A stretch of 56,930 bases of DNA from Streptomyces pseudovenezuelae (GTDB lineage: Bacteria > Actinomycetota > Actinomycetes > Streptomycetales > Streptomycetaceae): NCBI RefSeq assembly GCF_029892565.1, contig NZ_JARXVH010000034.1:1-56930 (forward strand). The letters are read 5' to 3'. Every line of letters starts with the position of its first letter. Position 1 is the first letter of the stretch. The position numbers and the translations under genes are program-made. The notes beneath the pieces were generated by a model. That model had not been told where the DNA came from and did no database searches. It worked only from the letters and a program-made list of their open reading frames with translations. This document shows, piece after piece, positions 26,175 to 33,889 of this stretch.

Positions 26175-26981
26175 TCAGCCCCAGGTCATTTCGCCGGTGG
26201 CGACCTTGGCACCGATCTGCGCGGCGATCAGCATGCCGTGGTCGGGGTGGCGCCGGACGAGTGCGTCGGTCAGCGAGGCCGCGTCGGTGGCCTTGCCGAG
26301 CTCTTCTTCGAAGGCGGTCAGGTACTCGCGCGTGGCCGTGATGGCCGAGGCGTCGGCCGGGGTGCCGGGCAGGCGGTGGCCGGGGACGACCAGTTGAGGG
26401 GCGAGTCCGGTCATCTCGTCGAGCAGGTCGATCCAGGCGGCCCGCTGTTCGGGCTTGGCGGTGTCGGCGACCCAGACGTGCTCCTTCTGGAAGAGCAGGA
26501 CGCCACCGAGGATCGTGCGGTGCTCGGCCTGCCACAGGTAATGGCGGTCGGGCAACTCCGCTCCGCCGCCCTTGAGTTCGAAGCCGTGGCCTTCGAGGGT
26601 GAGAGCGTCGGTCAGCGGCTCGATGTCGACCAGGCGGGTGGGCAGGTTGGCTCCCAGCGCCTGCCATGCCTTGAGCTTGCCCTCGTAGGAGTGCTGGATG
26701 TGCTCGATGACGTGGTCGGTTGCGACGAACCTGGCGTTGGGAAAGGTGTCGGCGAGGACCTCGGCGCCGAAGTAGAAGTCGGGGTCGCCGTGGCTGATGA
26801 AGACCGTGGTCAGCGTCTTGCCGGAGTCGAGTACCTCGGCGGCCAGCCGGTGGCCGTCGGCCCGGGTGAACCCGGCGTCGACGAGCAGGGCATCGGTCTC
26901 ACCGGTGACGAGGGTGGCGGTCTTGTTCCTGACGCCGACGGGGAAGTCGAGGTCGAGGATCTTGAAGGAGAGCGTGCTCAT
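26175..26981 (-). CDS. MBL-fold metallo-hydrolase-like protein with an altered metal site
   Basis: 268 residues with the metallo-beta-lactamase fold: NKTATLVTGETDALLVDAGF for the first strands, and TVFISHGDPDFYFGAEVLAD where the metal motif should be. A canonical HxHxDH would have three histidines; this sequence keeps the first H and the D but has D and F at the other positions. A later VVPGHRLPG provides a histidine. Catalysis may therefore use one metal, or be lost. The operon partners are DsbA-like and NTF2-like proteins. The start ATG 26981 has GGAG nearby. Confidence 0.88.
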   Translation of the reverse strand: MSTLSFKILDLDFPVGVRNKTATLVTGETDALLVDAGFTRADGHRLAAEVLDSGKTLTTVFISHGDPDFYFGAEVLADTFPNARFVATDHVIEHIQHSYEGKLKAWQALGANLPTRLVDIEPLTDALTLEGHGFELKGGGAELPDRHYLWQAEHRTILGGVLLFQKEHVWVADTAKPEQRAAWIDLLDEMTGLAPQLVVPGHRLPGTPADASAITATREYLTAFEEELGKATDAASLTDALVRRHPDHGMLIAAQIGAKVATGEMTWG

Positions 26982-27006
26982 GAGTACTCCTGGAGGGTGA
27001 GGGGGA

Positions 27007-27633
27007 TCAGGACGTCGGGGTGATGCCCAGGGGCGCGAGGCGGTGGGCCACCTCGTCGGCGGTGGCGTGGCCGCGGGCCAGTGGGACGGTGCGCTCGCCG
27101 TCGACGGCGAGCAGGGTGGGGAAGGCGGTGACGCCCAGCTCGGCGGTGCGGCGGAAGTCGGCTTCGGCTGCTTCCTTTGTCTCGGACGCCTGGAAAGCGG
27201 CGAGTACGAGGTCGGCGTCCAGCCCGGCCGTCTCGGCGACCTGACGGTAGGTCGCGGGATCGGACAGGCTGTGTCCGTCGACGTAGAAGGCGTGTTGCAA
27301 GGCGAGAGCCAGTTCCGCCGAGCGGTCGGGGGCGGTCTTGCGCAGGGCTGCGACGCCGCGGGCGGCGGCCTCGGAGTCCATGACGAACGAGCCCTCGGCG
27401 GCGAGCCGTTGGTAGCCCTCGCCGAACCGGGCGCCGGTCAGTTGGCTGATGTGGGTGTTGGCCTCCTCGATGAAGCTGAAGCTGCTCATCGGCACGCGGC
27501 GCTCACCGGTGAAGAGACCGCCCGAGATCACTTCCACGGGCAGCCCGGGATGGCGGGAGACGACTTCGCGCAGGGTGCCGGAGAATCCGTGCGACCAGCC
27601 GCAGTAGGCATCGAAAACGTAGACGAGCTTCAC
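27007..27633 (-). CDS. DsbA/FrnE-family oxidoreductase with a CxxS active site
   Basis: 208 residues of the thioredoxin-like DsbA/FrnE type. The active site near the N terminus is AYCGWSHGF, so the usual CxxC is CGWS: the resolving cysteine is serine. Such proteins more often act as isomerases, reductases or glutathione-like transferases than as oxidases. The helical insert (DRSAELALALQHAFYVDGHS) and the cis-proline region ELGVTAFPTLLAVDGE are intact. No signal peptide, so cytoplasmic. First gene of a three-gene operon preceded by an 18-bp palindrome. Confidence 0.9.
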   Translation of the reverse strand: MKLVYVFDAYCGWSHGFSGTLREVVSRHPGLPVEVISGGLFTGERRVPMSSFSFIEEANTHISQLTGARFGEGYQRLAAEGSFVMDSEAAARGVAALRKTAPDRSAELALALQHAFYVDGHSLSDPATYRQVAETAGLDADLVLAAFQASETKEAAEADFRRTAELGVTAFPTLLAVDGERTVPLARGHATADEVAHRLAPLGITPTS

Positions 27634-27691
27634 CGAGGACCTCGACAGGGGTGGCGCCCACCCGATGCGGGCGATTCATCTGACCAAACAG

Positions 27692-27709
27692 TATCTGACT
27701 AGTCAGATA
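27692..27709. promoter_or_regulatory. 18-bp perfect palindrome, likely MarR operator
   Basis: tatctgactagtcagata is a perfect palindrome located 59-76 bases upstream of the DsbA-like start. A further half-site atctgac lies at 27678-27684. The MarR gene ends just beyond, at 27776. Perfect palindromes of this length in front of a small redox operon are typical MarR targets. Confidence 0.7.
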
Positions 27710-27775
27710 TTTCCCGATGCCTGTGATCCGCGCCACAGGTGTGGGGGTGATGTCCTTGGACTGGCCCTGCGTAGA

Positions 27776-28318
27776 TCAGCGCAGGCGCGGCAGCACGTCC
27801 CGAGCGGTGTGGCTGAGGATGCGAAGGTCCTCGGCGAACCGCTCGCGGTCCTCGACGGGCAGCGGCTCCACGAAGTACCGCTGCACGTTCTCCACGTGCA
27901 CCCGAGAAGCACGCACCGTCGTCTCCTCGCCCAGCGGAGTGAGCCGCACCAGCTTCCCGCGCCGGTCGTCGGGGGAATCCGCGCGCGCCACGAGTCCCGC
28001 GGTCACCATGCGGTCCACCAGCCGTGTGGCGCCGCCCGTGGTCAGAACCTGTTCCTGGGCGATGGTCCGCATGGAGAGGCCCGGCGCGCCCGCCCGTCCG
28101 AGGATCAGCAGAACCTCGAACATCAGATGGCTGATCCCGCACTCCTCCTCAAGTGCCCGCCCGAGGAGGTACTCCAGCCGGTTGGCGGCGCCCTGCAGCC
28201 GTCCGAACGCGAGGATCAGCTCGTTGTCCGCAGCCTCTTTCGCGGTCTTGATCCCCGCCTGCTTGCTCACAACCTCGCCGCCCTTCGCGTCGTCCCCGGG
28301 TGTCACCGTACCGATCAT
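27776..28318 (-). CDS. MarR-family transcriptional regulator
   Basis: 180 residues from ATG 28318, or 164 from GTG 28270, which has GGCGG upstream and would fit the family length better. The winged helix is clear: CGISHLMFEVLLILGRAGAP, LSMRTIAQEQVLTTGGATRL for the recognition helix, and the wing DSPDDRRGKLVRLTPLGEE. It lies upstream of, and reads in the same direction as, the DsbA/MBL/NTF2 operon, with the palindrome between them. It is the obvious repressor of that operon. The inducer is unknown; phenolic or oxidant ligands are common in the family. Confidence 0.92.
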   Translation of the reverse strand: MIGTVTPGDDAKGGEVVSKQAGIKTAKEAADNELILAFGRLQGAANRLEYLLGRALEEECGISHLMFEVLLILGRAGAPGLSMRTIAQEQVLTTGGATRLVDRMVTAGLVARADSPDDRRGKLVRLTPLGEETTVRASRVHVENVQRYFVEPLPVEDRERFAEDLRILSHTARDVLPRLR

Positions 28319-28360
28319 GCCCGGAGAGGCGGGGCGGCAGCGAGATTGCGGCTGCCGGAG

Positions 28361-28918
28361 CTATGGGGTGAGGTCGAGAAAGCCTCTGCGGGCGGCTTCG
28401 GAGACGGCGGCTGCTCTGTTGTCGACCCCGAGTTCCCGGCAGATGCGCACCAGATGAGACTTGATCGTCGCCTCGCTCAGGAAGAGGGACTCCGCGATCG
28501 TGCGATTACTGTGCCCGTCCGCCATCAACCGGACGACCTCCTCCTCCCGTCGGGTCAGGTCGCTTCGCCGATCGGCAGCCTGGCCCACGAGATCGCCGAC
28601 GATCTCCGGCGCCAGGCCCATACCGCCGGCGGCGGCGCTGCGCACGGCCCGGAACAGTTCCTCGAGAGGCCCCGCCTTCAGTACGTATCCGCGTGCGCCG
28701 GCCTCCAGCGCACGTACGACGTCGACGCGGCTGGAGTAGCTGGTCAGCATCACCACAGGCAGACCCGGTGCCTTGGCGGTCAGCAGTTGAACGGCCTCCT
28801 CGCCGCTGCCCGCTTCCTCGGTCACCTCGATGTCCGGTTCGCCTTCCAGCAAGGCGCGGAGCCCGGCGCGGACCACCCTGTGGTCGTCGGCGATCAGGAG
28901 GCGCAGCGGGGAGGTCAT
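28361..28918 (-). CDS. NarL/LuxR-type response regulator lacking the phospho-acceptor aspartate
   Basis: 185 residues from ATG 28918, against about 210-215 for the family. The receiver starts RLLIADDHRVVRAGLRALLE with the acidic pair. It then runs EAVQLLTAKAP directly into GLPVVMLTSYSSRVDVV. The segment between, which normally holds strand 3 and the phosphorylated Asp, is absent, about 27-30 residues deleted in frame. The later Lys (YVLKAG) and a full LuxR helix-turn-helix (LTRREEEVVRLMADGHSNRT and LFLSEATIKSHL) remain. No kinase gene is next to it. It can only act phosphorylation-independently, or it is a decaying gene. Confidence 0.9.
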   Translation of the reverse strand: MTSPLRLLIADDHRVVRAGLRALLEGEPDIEVTEEAGSGEEAVQLLTAKAPGLPVVMLTSYSSRVDVVRALEAGARGYVLKAGPLEELFRAVRSAAAGGMGLAPEIVGDLVGQAADRRSDLTRREEEVVRLMADGHSNRTIAESLFLSEATIKSHLVRICRELGVDNRAAAVSEAARRGFLDLTP

Positions 28919-28952
28919 CGGGCTGGCGAAAGTCATCACCTCGGGATCGATG

Positions 28953-29621
28953 TCACTCGACGGGTTCATCGCTGGCCCGGCCGAGTGCGGTTTCGAGCAC
29001 CTGTTTGCCTGGCACCGCAACGGGGACGTGGAGGTACCGTCCGCGGATCAGATCGAGCGCGGCGATCTTCACCCTTTGGCGGATGCGGGAGCGCAGCCGC
29101 ATCTCGATCCACTCCTGCCTCGGGTCCCACACGGCGACGTGGTCGAAGGTGGCCGGGTCGAAGGCGGCGTCCAGTTCGCGGTTGATGACGGTCAGCACGT
29201 TCTTGTTGAACGCGGCCGTCACACCCTCCCGGTCGTCGTAGGCGGCGACCAGGGTCGCTTCGTCCTTGACCAGGTCGACGCCCAGCAGCAGCCCGTCCCC
29301 GGGAAAGAGGAGAGAGCGCAGACTCGACAGGAGTCCGGCGCGCTCCACGGGCAACAAGTTGCCGATCGTGCCGCCGAGAAAAGCGATCAGTCTGGGCCGG
29401 GGTGTGCCCGGCAGGTACAGGCCGGCGGTGAAGTCCCCGATCAGCGCATGGGCGGTCAGGCCGGGACGCTCGGCGAGCAGGGTGTGTCCGGCCTGGGTGA
29501 GGGCGCTCTCTCTGACATCGAGGGGCACATAGGTGTCCAGGTCCGGCGTTGGCGCATCGGCCTCGGCCCGGTGGCGTGCTGTGGGACCGCTGGTCGCATG
29601 ACAGATGTCATACGAGGACAT
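28953..29621 (-). pseudogene. egtD: Histidine N-methyltransferase remnant (EgtD-like)
   Basis: EgtD trimethylates histidine in ergothioneine synthesis. The readable part matches its middle: YVPLDVRESAL, AFLGGTIGNLLPVERAGLL, LLLGVDLVKDEATLVAAYDD, FNKNVLTVINREL and EWIEMRLRS. The full protein is about 320 residues. Here the first about 110 residues, with the SAM-binding GSGTSEKT-like loop, are missing. The end diverges after KIAALDL into an unrelated tail. No other egt gene is nearby. A 222-codon ORF remains open, but a functional methyltransferase is unlikely. Confidence 0.7.
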
Positions 29622-29889
29622 GACGGCGGCACACGCGAACGTGCGCTTTCGGCACTACTGACACTTTCTTGGCCCCTCCAGTCTGAGGCGCGTGGAGATA
29701 CAGCGCTGCATCGGTCCCCGCTCAGGTAGGCGATTGACAGGTCGACGGCATGTCTGGGCGCCATGGGAGCTTCCGCAGGACGGCGGCTGCTTTGCCTTGC
29801 CGGGCGGGGAGGCAACGGCGGATCACGCCGTTGTCTTCTTCAAGCCAGGGCGGGTCGCTGGGACGCGTTCCGGCCGTAGGAGCAATATT

Positions 29890-29917
29890 ATGGTTACTCT
29901 AAAGTTAGAGTAACCAT
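29890..29917. promoter_or_regulatory. 28-bp TetR operator
   Basis: atggttactctaa and ttagagtaaccat form a perfect 13-bp inverted repeat with a 2-bp spacer. It lies 15 bases upstream of the TetR GTG and next to an AT-rich TATTAT. The position implies autorepression, with the promoter overlapping the palindrome. Confidence 0.8.
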
Positions 29918-29932
29918 AGAAAAGGAGGGGGC

Positions 29933-30598
29933 GTGGGGCTGCGGGAGCTCAAGAAGCAGCAGATGCGAGAGCAGATTGCCGAGACCGCATGGCGGCTGTT
30001 CTCTGAGCGGGGCTTCGATGGCGTCACGGTCGTCGAGGTCGCCCGCGCGGCTCAGGTCTCCGAGGCCACGGTGTTCAACTACTTCCCCCACAAGGAAGAC
30101 CTCTTCTACTCCCGGTTTGAAGCCTTCACGGAGCAACTGGTCGAGGCGGTCCGCACCCGGGAGCGCGGCGAGTCGGCCCTCGCCGCCTTCCGGCGCCGGT
30201 TGCTGGCCCCCGGCGGCCTCCTGACGCGGGGCGAGGCCGGAGATGCCGCCGCGCTCACACAGCTCCGCACGGTCAACCAGGTGATCGCGGACAGTCCCGC
30301 TCTGCAGGCCCGCGAGCAATGCTCCTTCACCGCCTGCGCCGACACCCTTGCCGCGACCCTGGCCTCCGAGTCCGGCCAACCGGCCGGCGACGTCACCGCC
30401 CGGGTGGTGGCCAACGCCCTTCTCGGAGTCCATCGCGCCCTGGTCGACCACGTGCGGCATCGAGTCCTGGCCGACGACGAGCCCGCCCGGCTCGCCGCCG
30501 AAGTCCACCGCCTCGCCACCCGCGCCTTCGCGCTCCTGGAAGTCGGATTGCGCGACTACGCCGCCGGCCTGCCGCACCGCACTGACATCCCCGCCTAG
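29933..30598 (+). CDS. TetR-family transcriptional regulator
   Basis: 221 residues starting at GTG 29933, with AAGGAGG 5 bases upstream. The N-terminal helix-turn-helix is textbook: QQMREQIAETAWRLFSERGF, then VTVVEVARAAQVSEATVFNY and FPHKEDLFYSRFEAF. The C-terminal domain is all-helical and of normal length, with no recognisable ligand signature. The 28-bp palindrome just ahead indicates autoregulation. The gene downstream is the ArsR/AraC fusion regulator, separated by a hairpin; no enzyme gene is adjacent, so the target pathway is unclear. Confidence 0.93.
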   Translation: MGLRELKKQQMREQIAETAWRLFSERGFDGVTVVEVARAAQVSEATVFNYFPHKEDLFYSRFEAFTEQLVEAVRTRERGESALAAFRRRLLAPGGLLTRGEAGDAAALTQLRTVNQVIADSPALQAREQCSFTACADTLAATLASESGQPAGDVTARVVANALLGVHRALVDHVRHRVLADDEPARLAAEVHRLATRAFALLEVGLRDYAAGLPHRTDIPA

Positions 30599-30603
30599 GG
30601 CAC

Positions 30604-30630
30604 GCCTAGGGCACATTCCGCGCCCTAGGC
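30604..30630 (+). terminator. Hairpin after tetR
   Basis: gcctagggc pairs perfectly with gccctaggc across a 9-nt loop, 5 bases past the TetR stop. A second copy of the left arm (cctagggcac) overlaps the stop codon, so two alternative stems can form. Confidence 0.6.
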
Positions 30631-30698
30631 CCCGCGTGACCGGCGAGACCTGCCGGGCACCCCCGTTCACCTGATGACTGACCACCATCGGAGATCTC

Positions 30699-32087
30699 AT
30701 GCTGCGGGTGCATTTCACCCCCGAGGACATCGCACGCTTACGGGTAGCCGCCGCTCCCGATCCCCTGTGGGAGATCGCAAACAGCTTCCAGATCCTGATC
30801 ACGGAGGAGAACCCTCTCGTGTTCGGCGAGTGGCGACGTCTCGTCAGGCCGCAGATGGCCGCGGCCGACCGGATGCTCGCGCTGCTGCTGCCACCCCGCG
30901 GCTACTCACCCGACTTCCTCACACCCGACCTGGACGGCCGTCCCGACCTGGAGAGCGGGGTCGACACGATGCTCGGCACACCGCAGGCCATCCTGCGCCG
31001 CGATCTGGCCCGACTCGCCGTCTCCCGCGACTGGTCGCGACGGCCGCCACCCGAGATCCGTGCCCTGTCCGTGGGCGATCTCGGGGCCCTGCGCCGATTA
31101 CGCTCCGCCCTGCTCGCCCACCACCGGCATGCACTCGCCCCCTACTGGCCGCAGATCAGCGCGCAGGTAGACGCCGACCGCGCGGTGCGCGCCCGGGCAG
31201 TGCTGGCGGGCGGCGCCGACGGACTGCTGGCGGGGTTCCGTCCGCTGCTGCGCTGGCAGCCACCTGTACTGGAGGCCGACTATCCCGTCGAGCGTGAACT
31301 ACGACTCAACGGACGGGGGCTGCTCCTGCAGCCATCCTTCTTCTGTTCCCACAGGCCCGTCACGCTCGCCGCCCCCGACATGCCCCCGATCCTGGTCTAT
31401 CCGATCCAGCACACCCTCGGCTGGACCCGGGACCGCAGCCACGGACTCAGGGAACGGGGCGCAGACCTGGGCACCCTCATCGGCCACACCCGGGCCGCCA
31501 TCCTGGAGAACGTCGTGACCGGCCGTACGACCGGCGAACTCGCCCAGCGCTTCGGCATCACCGGGGCCGCCGCGAGCTACCACGCCGCCGTCCTGCGCCG
31601 GGTCGGCCTGCTGCTGAGCGAGCGCCGGGGCAAGTACACGCTGCACACCATCACGCCGGTCGGGCTCGCCCTCCTCGACAGCCCGCCGGGTACACCGAAC
31701 GCGCTGGACGCCCCAAGCGCGGCGCCACCCCACACCAGGCGGCGCGCGCTGATGGCCCAGATCCACGCCTTCATCCGGGACAACCTGGGCGATGCGCAGC
31801 TGACCCCGGACGCGATCGCCGCCGCCCACCACATCTCCCTGCGCTACCTGCACAAGTTGTTCCAGCAGGACGGGCACACCGTCGCTGGCTGGGTCCGCGA
31901 GCGCCGCCTGGAACAGTGTCGGCGCGACCTCGCCAACCCCCGGCTGGCCGCCCGCCCGATCCACGCCATCGCCACCCGCTGGGGGTTCACCAGCCCCGCG
32001 CACTTCAGCCAGGCCTTCCGCAGCGCCCACGGTCTGTCCCCGCGTCAGTTCCGCGAGCAGTGCGCGACAGTGCACGCAGACTACTGA
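30699..32087 (+). CDS. Fusion regulator: ArsR-type winged helix plus AraC DNA-binding domain
   Basis: 462 residues. Residues 1-250 resemble the effector-like region (DUF5937-like) found before ArsR-type winged helices. The winged helix spans about 255-327 (TTGELAQRFGITGAAASYHA, VLRRVGLLLSERRGKYTLHT). After a linker (SPPGTPNALDAPSAAPPHTR) a complete AraC double helix-turn-helix covers about 350-455: LTPDAIAAAHHISLRYLHKL and IHAIATRWGFTSPAHFSQAF, ending LSPRQFREQC. Two DNA-binding modules of different families in one chain is rare. Two leucines (L14, codon 30738-30740; L134, codon 31098-31100) use TTA, so translation should depend on bldA tRNA. The stop codon lies inside the IS630 fragment end. 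Confidence 0.85.
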   Translation: MLRVHFTPEDIARLRVAAAPDPLWEIANSFQILITEENPLVFGEWRRLVRPQMAAADRMLALLLPPRGYSPDFLTPDLDGRPDLESGVDTMLGTPQAILRRDLARLAVSRDWSRRPPPEIRALSVGDLGALRRLRSALLAHHRHALAPYWPQISAQVDADRAVRARAVLAGGADGLLAGFRPLLRWQPPVLEADYPVERELRLNGRGLLLQPSFFCSHRPVTLAAPDMPPILVYPIQHTLGWTRDRSHGLRERGADLGTLIGHTRAAILENVVTGRTTGELAQRFGITGAAASYHAAVLRRVGLLLSERRGKYTLHTITPVGLALLDSPPGTPNALDAPSAAPPHTRRRALMAQIHAFIRDNLGDAQLTPDAIAAAHHISLRYLHKLFQQDGHTVAGWVRERRLEQCRRDLANPRLAARPIHAIATRWGFTSPAHFSQAFRSAHGLSPRQFREQCATVHADY

Positions 32088-32291
32088 TCTCCTCGGGTTG
32101 TTGTCGGGTGCTGATCCCTGCGGTAGGCCAGTGGTATGCGGTACGCGCTGGGCGGGGGGTTGACCGCCGAGCGGCGACAGCTTCGGGAACGGATCCCGTA
32201 CGAGGCCGGTGAACGGTTCGCGTGGGGTGAGAAGACCGCGGTGATCGCGAAGGATCTGCGGGTGAGTGAGCGGTCGGTGGAACGCTGGTGA
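32081..32291 (+). mobile_element. IS630-family transposase, 5' fragment (copy 1)
   Basis: The stretch from ctactgatct to gaacgctgg is nearly identical to the minus-strand stretch ending at 43101. Within it, ATG 32136 encodes 51 residues, MRYALGGGLTAERRQL through KDLRVSERSVERW, the first helix-turn-helix of IS630 transposases, then TGA 32289-32291. The DDE core is missing. The IS end overlaps the last codons of the fusion regulator, so the insertion was immediately at the regulator's 3' end. Confidence 0.75.
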
Positions 32292-32386
32292 GGGCGAGTT
32301 CCTGCAGGTGCCTGCGCTTGATGCCCGTGGTCTCCAGAGCGTCCCCATCCTGGCCGACCTCGCCTACCAGGGCGGCGGCGCCTGAG
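32292..32386 (+). mobile_element. Short 3' tail resembling an IS5-type transposase
   Basis: The frame reads EFLQVPALDARGLQSVPI then LADLAYQGGGA and TGA. LADxAYQGxG is a common motif in IS5-type DDE transposases. Only about 30 codons remain, so this is a weak call made from one motif. Confidence 0.3.
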
Positions 32387-32429
32387 TGACTCGCAGATGC
32401 GGATGATCCGGTGGGTGCGGGCAGCGGTC

Positions 32430-32798
32430 AGGTCGCGGGCCCATCTCCAGGTCGCCCGGCCACCAGTGCCCGGCGTGCGTCCACCGCTCGACGACGTCGC
32501 GGTTCGATCCGCCGTCGGCCGCCTTCGGCAGCGGCAAGCCGGCCAGCATGCGGCGCAACCGCGTCGGCTCCAGCCAACCGCGGTCCAATGCCGCGTACAG
32601 CACGCCATGCCCGCGCTGGTGCTCGACCACCAGCGACAGCTCGACCAGGGTCTGCACCGGCCCGTCCGCACACAACACCGCGTCCGTGAGCTCGAAGAGC
32701 GCGTCCCGGCGAGCGTAGGGGCATTCGTAGAACTCGACCCGAAAGCGGGACAGGATGCCCAATGCGTCGCCTGCCGGCGCGCCGACGGGGAGACTCAT
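32430..32798 (-). pseudogene. N-terminal fragment of an IS701-like transposase
   Basis: From ATG 32798: GILSRFRVEFYECPYARRDA, LFELTDAVLCADGPVQTLVE, LSLVVEHQRGHGVLYAALDR, LRRMLAGLPLPKAADGG. The same family is at 51054-52564 (FRSELYACLTARSDALFELC, LRRALTSVPLPLASDG). About 110 residues match and then the sequence diverges, so the DDE catalytic part is missing. The frame stays open to 32364. Confidence 0.65.
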
Positions 32799-33212
32799 AC
32801 GCAGCGGCCGTTCTCTCGTGCTTAGTGACTCGACATCTCGAAGCGTGGAGAACGGCCGCCCCTGCTGCCACGGGAAGATCCGCAGATCAGCAGGTCGGGT
32901 GACCCGCGAGGATAAACGCTAAGGTCAGATCGGGTCGGCCGAGCGGCGGTTCAACGGTGACGGAACGGCTGCCAATTACTGAGTGTGGTGCACCCCATGG
33001 CTGCGGACTGTCTTGCCTTCACGGGAGAGTGACACATCACTCAGCAGGAACATCTGGTCCCGCTCGTGCGTACTATCTCTAGATTCCTGCAGGCTGCCGC
33101 AGTGGTGTCCTGCGGGACATCCGGTCACCGCAGACCGAATATCTCCATCCACTGGCGCATACGGTTCCTGCTTTTCACCACCGTGCTCGCGCACAGCAGA
33201 AGGGCCCATGTC
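32799..33212. other. Intergenic region ahead of the basic coiled-coil protein
   Basis: About 410 bases. The left part is probably the end of the transposon fragment. The right part should hold the promoter of the next gene; gagtga/tcactc form a small inverted repeat at about 33025-33040, and tactatctctag near 33069 is AT-richer. No gene is supported. Confidence 0.45.
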
Positions 33213-33827
33213 ATGTCTGAAATCCAGACCAGCGGTACAGAATTGACGTCGCAGTACATCGCCCAGATCACAGGTGATCTGGAGCGCAACACCAAGGAGC
33301 AGGAGCGCATCGGGGCGGACGTCGAGGCCCTGCAGGAGCAGCTGCGCACTCTGCAGCATGACCACACCATGTTGGTGAACATGCAGCAGGCGCTCGGCAG
33401 CGCGAGCCCCGCCGCCGAGGTGGACACCAAGGCCGCTGTGTCCGTGTCCCGCCAAGCTGCCGCCGAGTCCAAGCGCAGCAAGCCGAAGAAGACAGCCGCC
33501 GCGGATGCGGGCAAGGCAGCGCCCAAGAAGCCCTCCACCGAGGCCTCGTCCGCCAAGGCAGCCGGCAAGCCGTCCCTCGTCGATCTGATCCGCAACCACC
33601 TTAAGCAGCAGAACGAGCCTCGGTCGGCTGCCGAGATCTCCTCCGCACTCACCCAGGCCCACCCCGACCGCACCATCAAGACCACCGTGGTGCGCACCAC
33701 GGTCGAAGGGCTGGTCGCCAAGAGCCACGCCCACCGCACCAAGCAGGGCTCATCCGTCTTCTACACCGCCGCCACCGCGCCACAGCCCACCGAGACCGAG
33801 CCGCAGCCGAAGGCGGCAGCCAACTGA
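33213..33827 (+). CDS. Coiled-coil, Lys/Ala-rich and winged-helix-like nucleoid-type protein
   Basis: 204 residues from ATG 33213, behind AGAAGGG. Three parts are visible. A coiled coil (about 10-60) runs through YIAQITGDLERNTKEQERIG and ALQEQLRTLQHDHTMLVN. A basic, low-complexity histone-H1-like stretch (about 70-125) has KRSKPKKTAAADAGKAAPKK. The end looks like a small winged helix: SLVDLIRNHLKQQNEPRSAA, EISSALTQAHPDRTIKTTVV, then KQGSSVFYTA. The layout suggests a DNA-binding, self-associating protein. No named family is recognised. It stands alone between transposon and integrase remnants. Confidence 0.8.
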   Translation: MSEIQTSGTELTSQYIAQITGDLERNTKEQERIGADVEALQEQLRTLQHDHTMLVNMQQALGSASPAAEVDTKAAVSVSRQAAAESKRSKPKKTAAADAGKAAPKKPSTEASSAKAAGKPSLVDLIRNHLKQQNEPRSAAEISSALTQAHPDRTIKTTVVRTTVEGLVAKSHAHRTKQGSSVFYTAATAPQPTETEPQPKAAAN

Positions 33828-33889
33828 ACAGTCTCAGGAGCACCCACGACACAACCAGCGGGACCGGTTCCGGTGTCGCCGGACCAGAA

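Noticed and set aside
27641..28318. MarR as a divergently transcribed regulator of the DsbA operon
   Set aside because: The MarR gene reads in the same direction as the operon and lies upstream of it. Control is still likely, but the layout is not divergent.
32976..33734. Minus-strand Gly/Leu-rich frame opposite the coiled-coil protein
   Set aside because: Low-complexity mirror of an Ala/Lys-rich gene; the plus-strand frame has an RBS and a plausible domain order.
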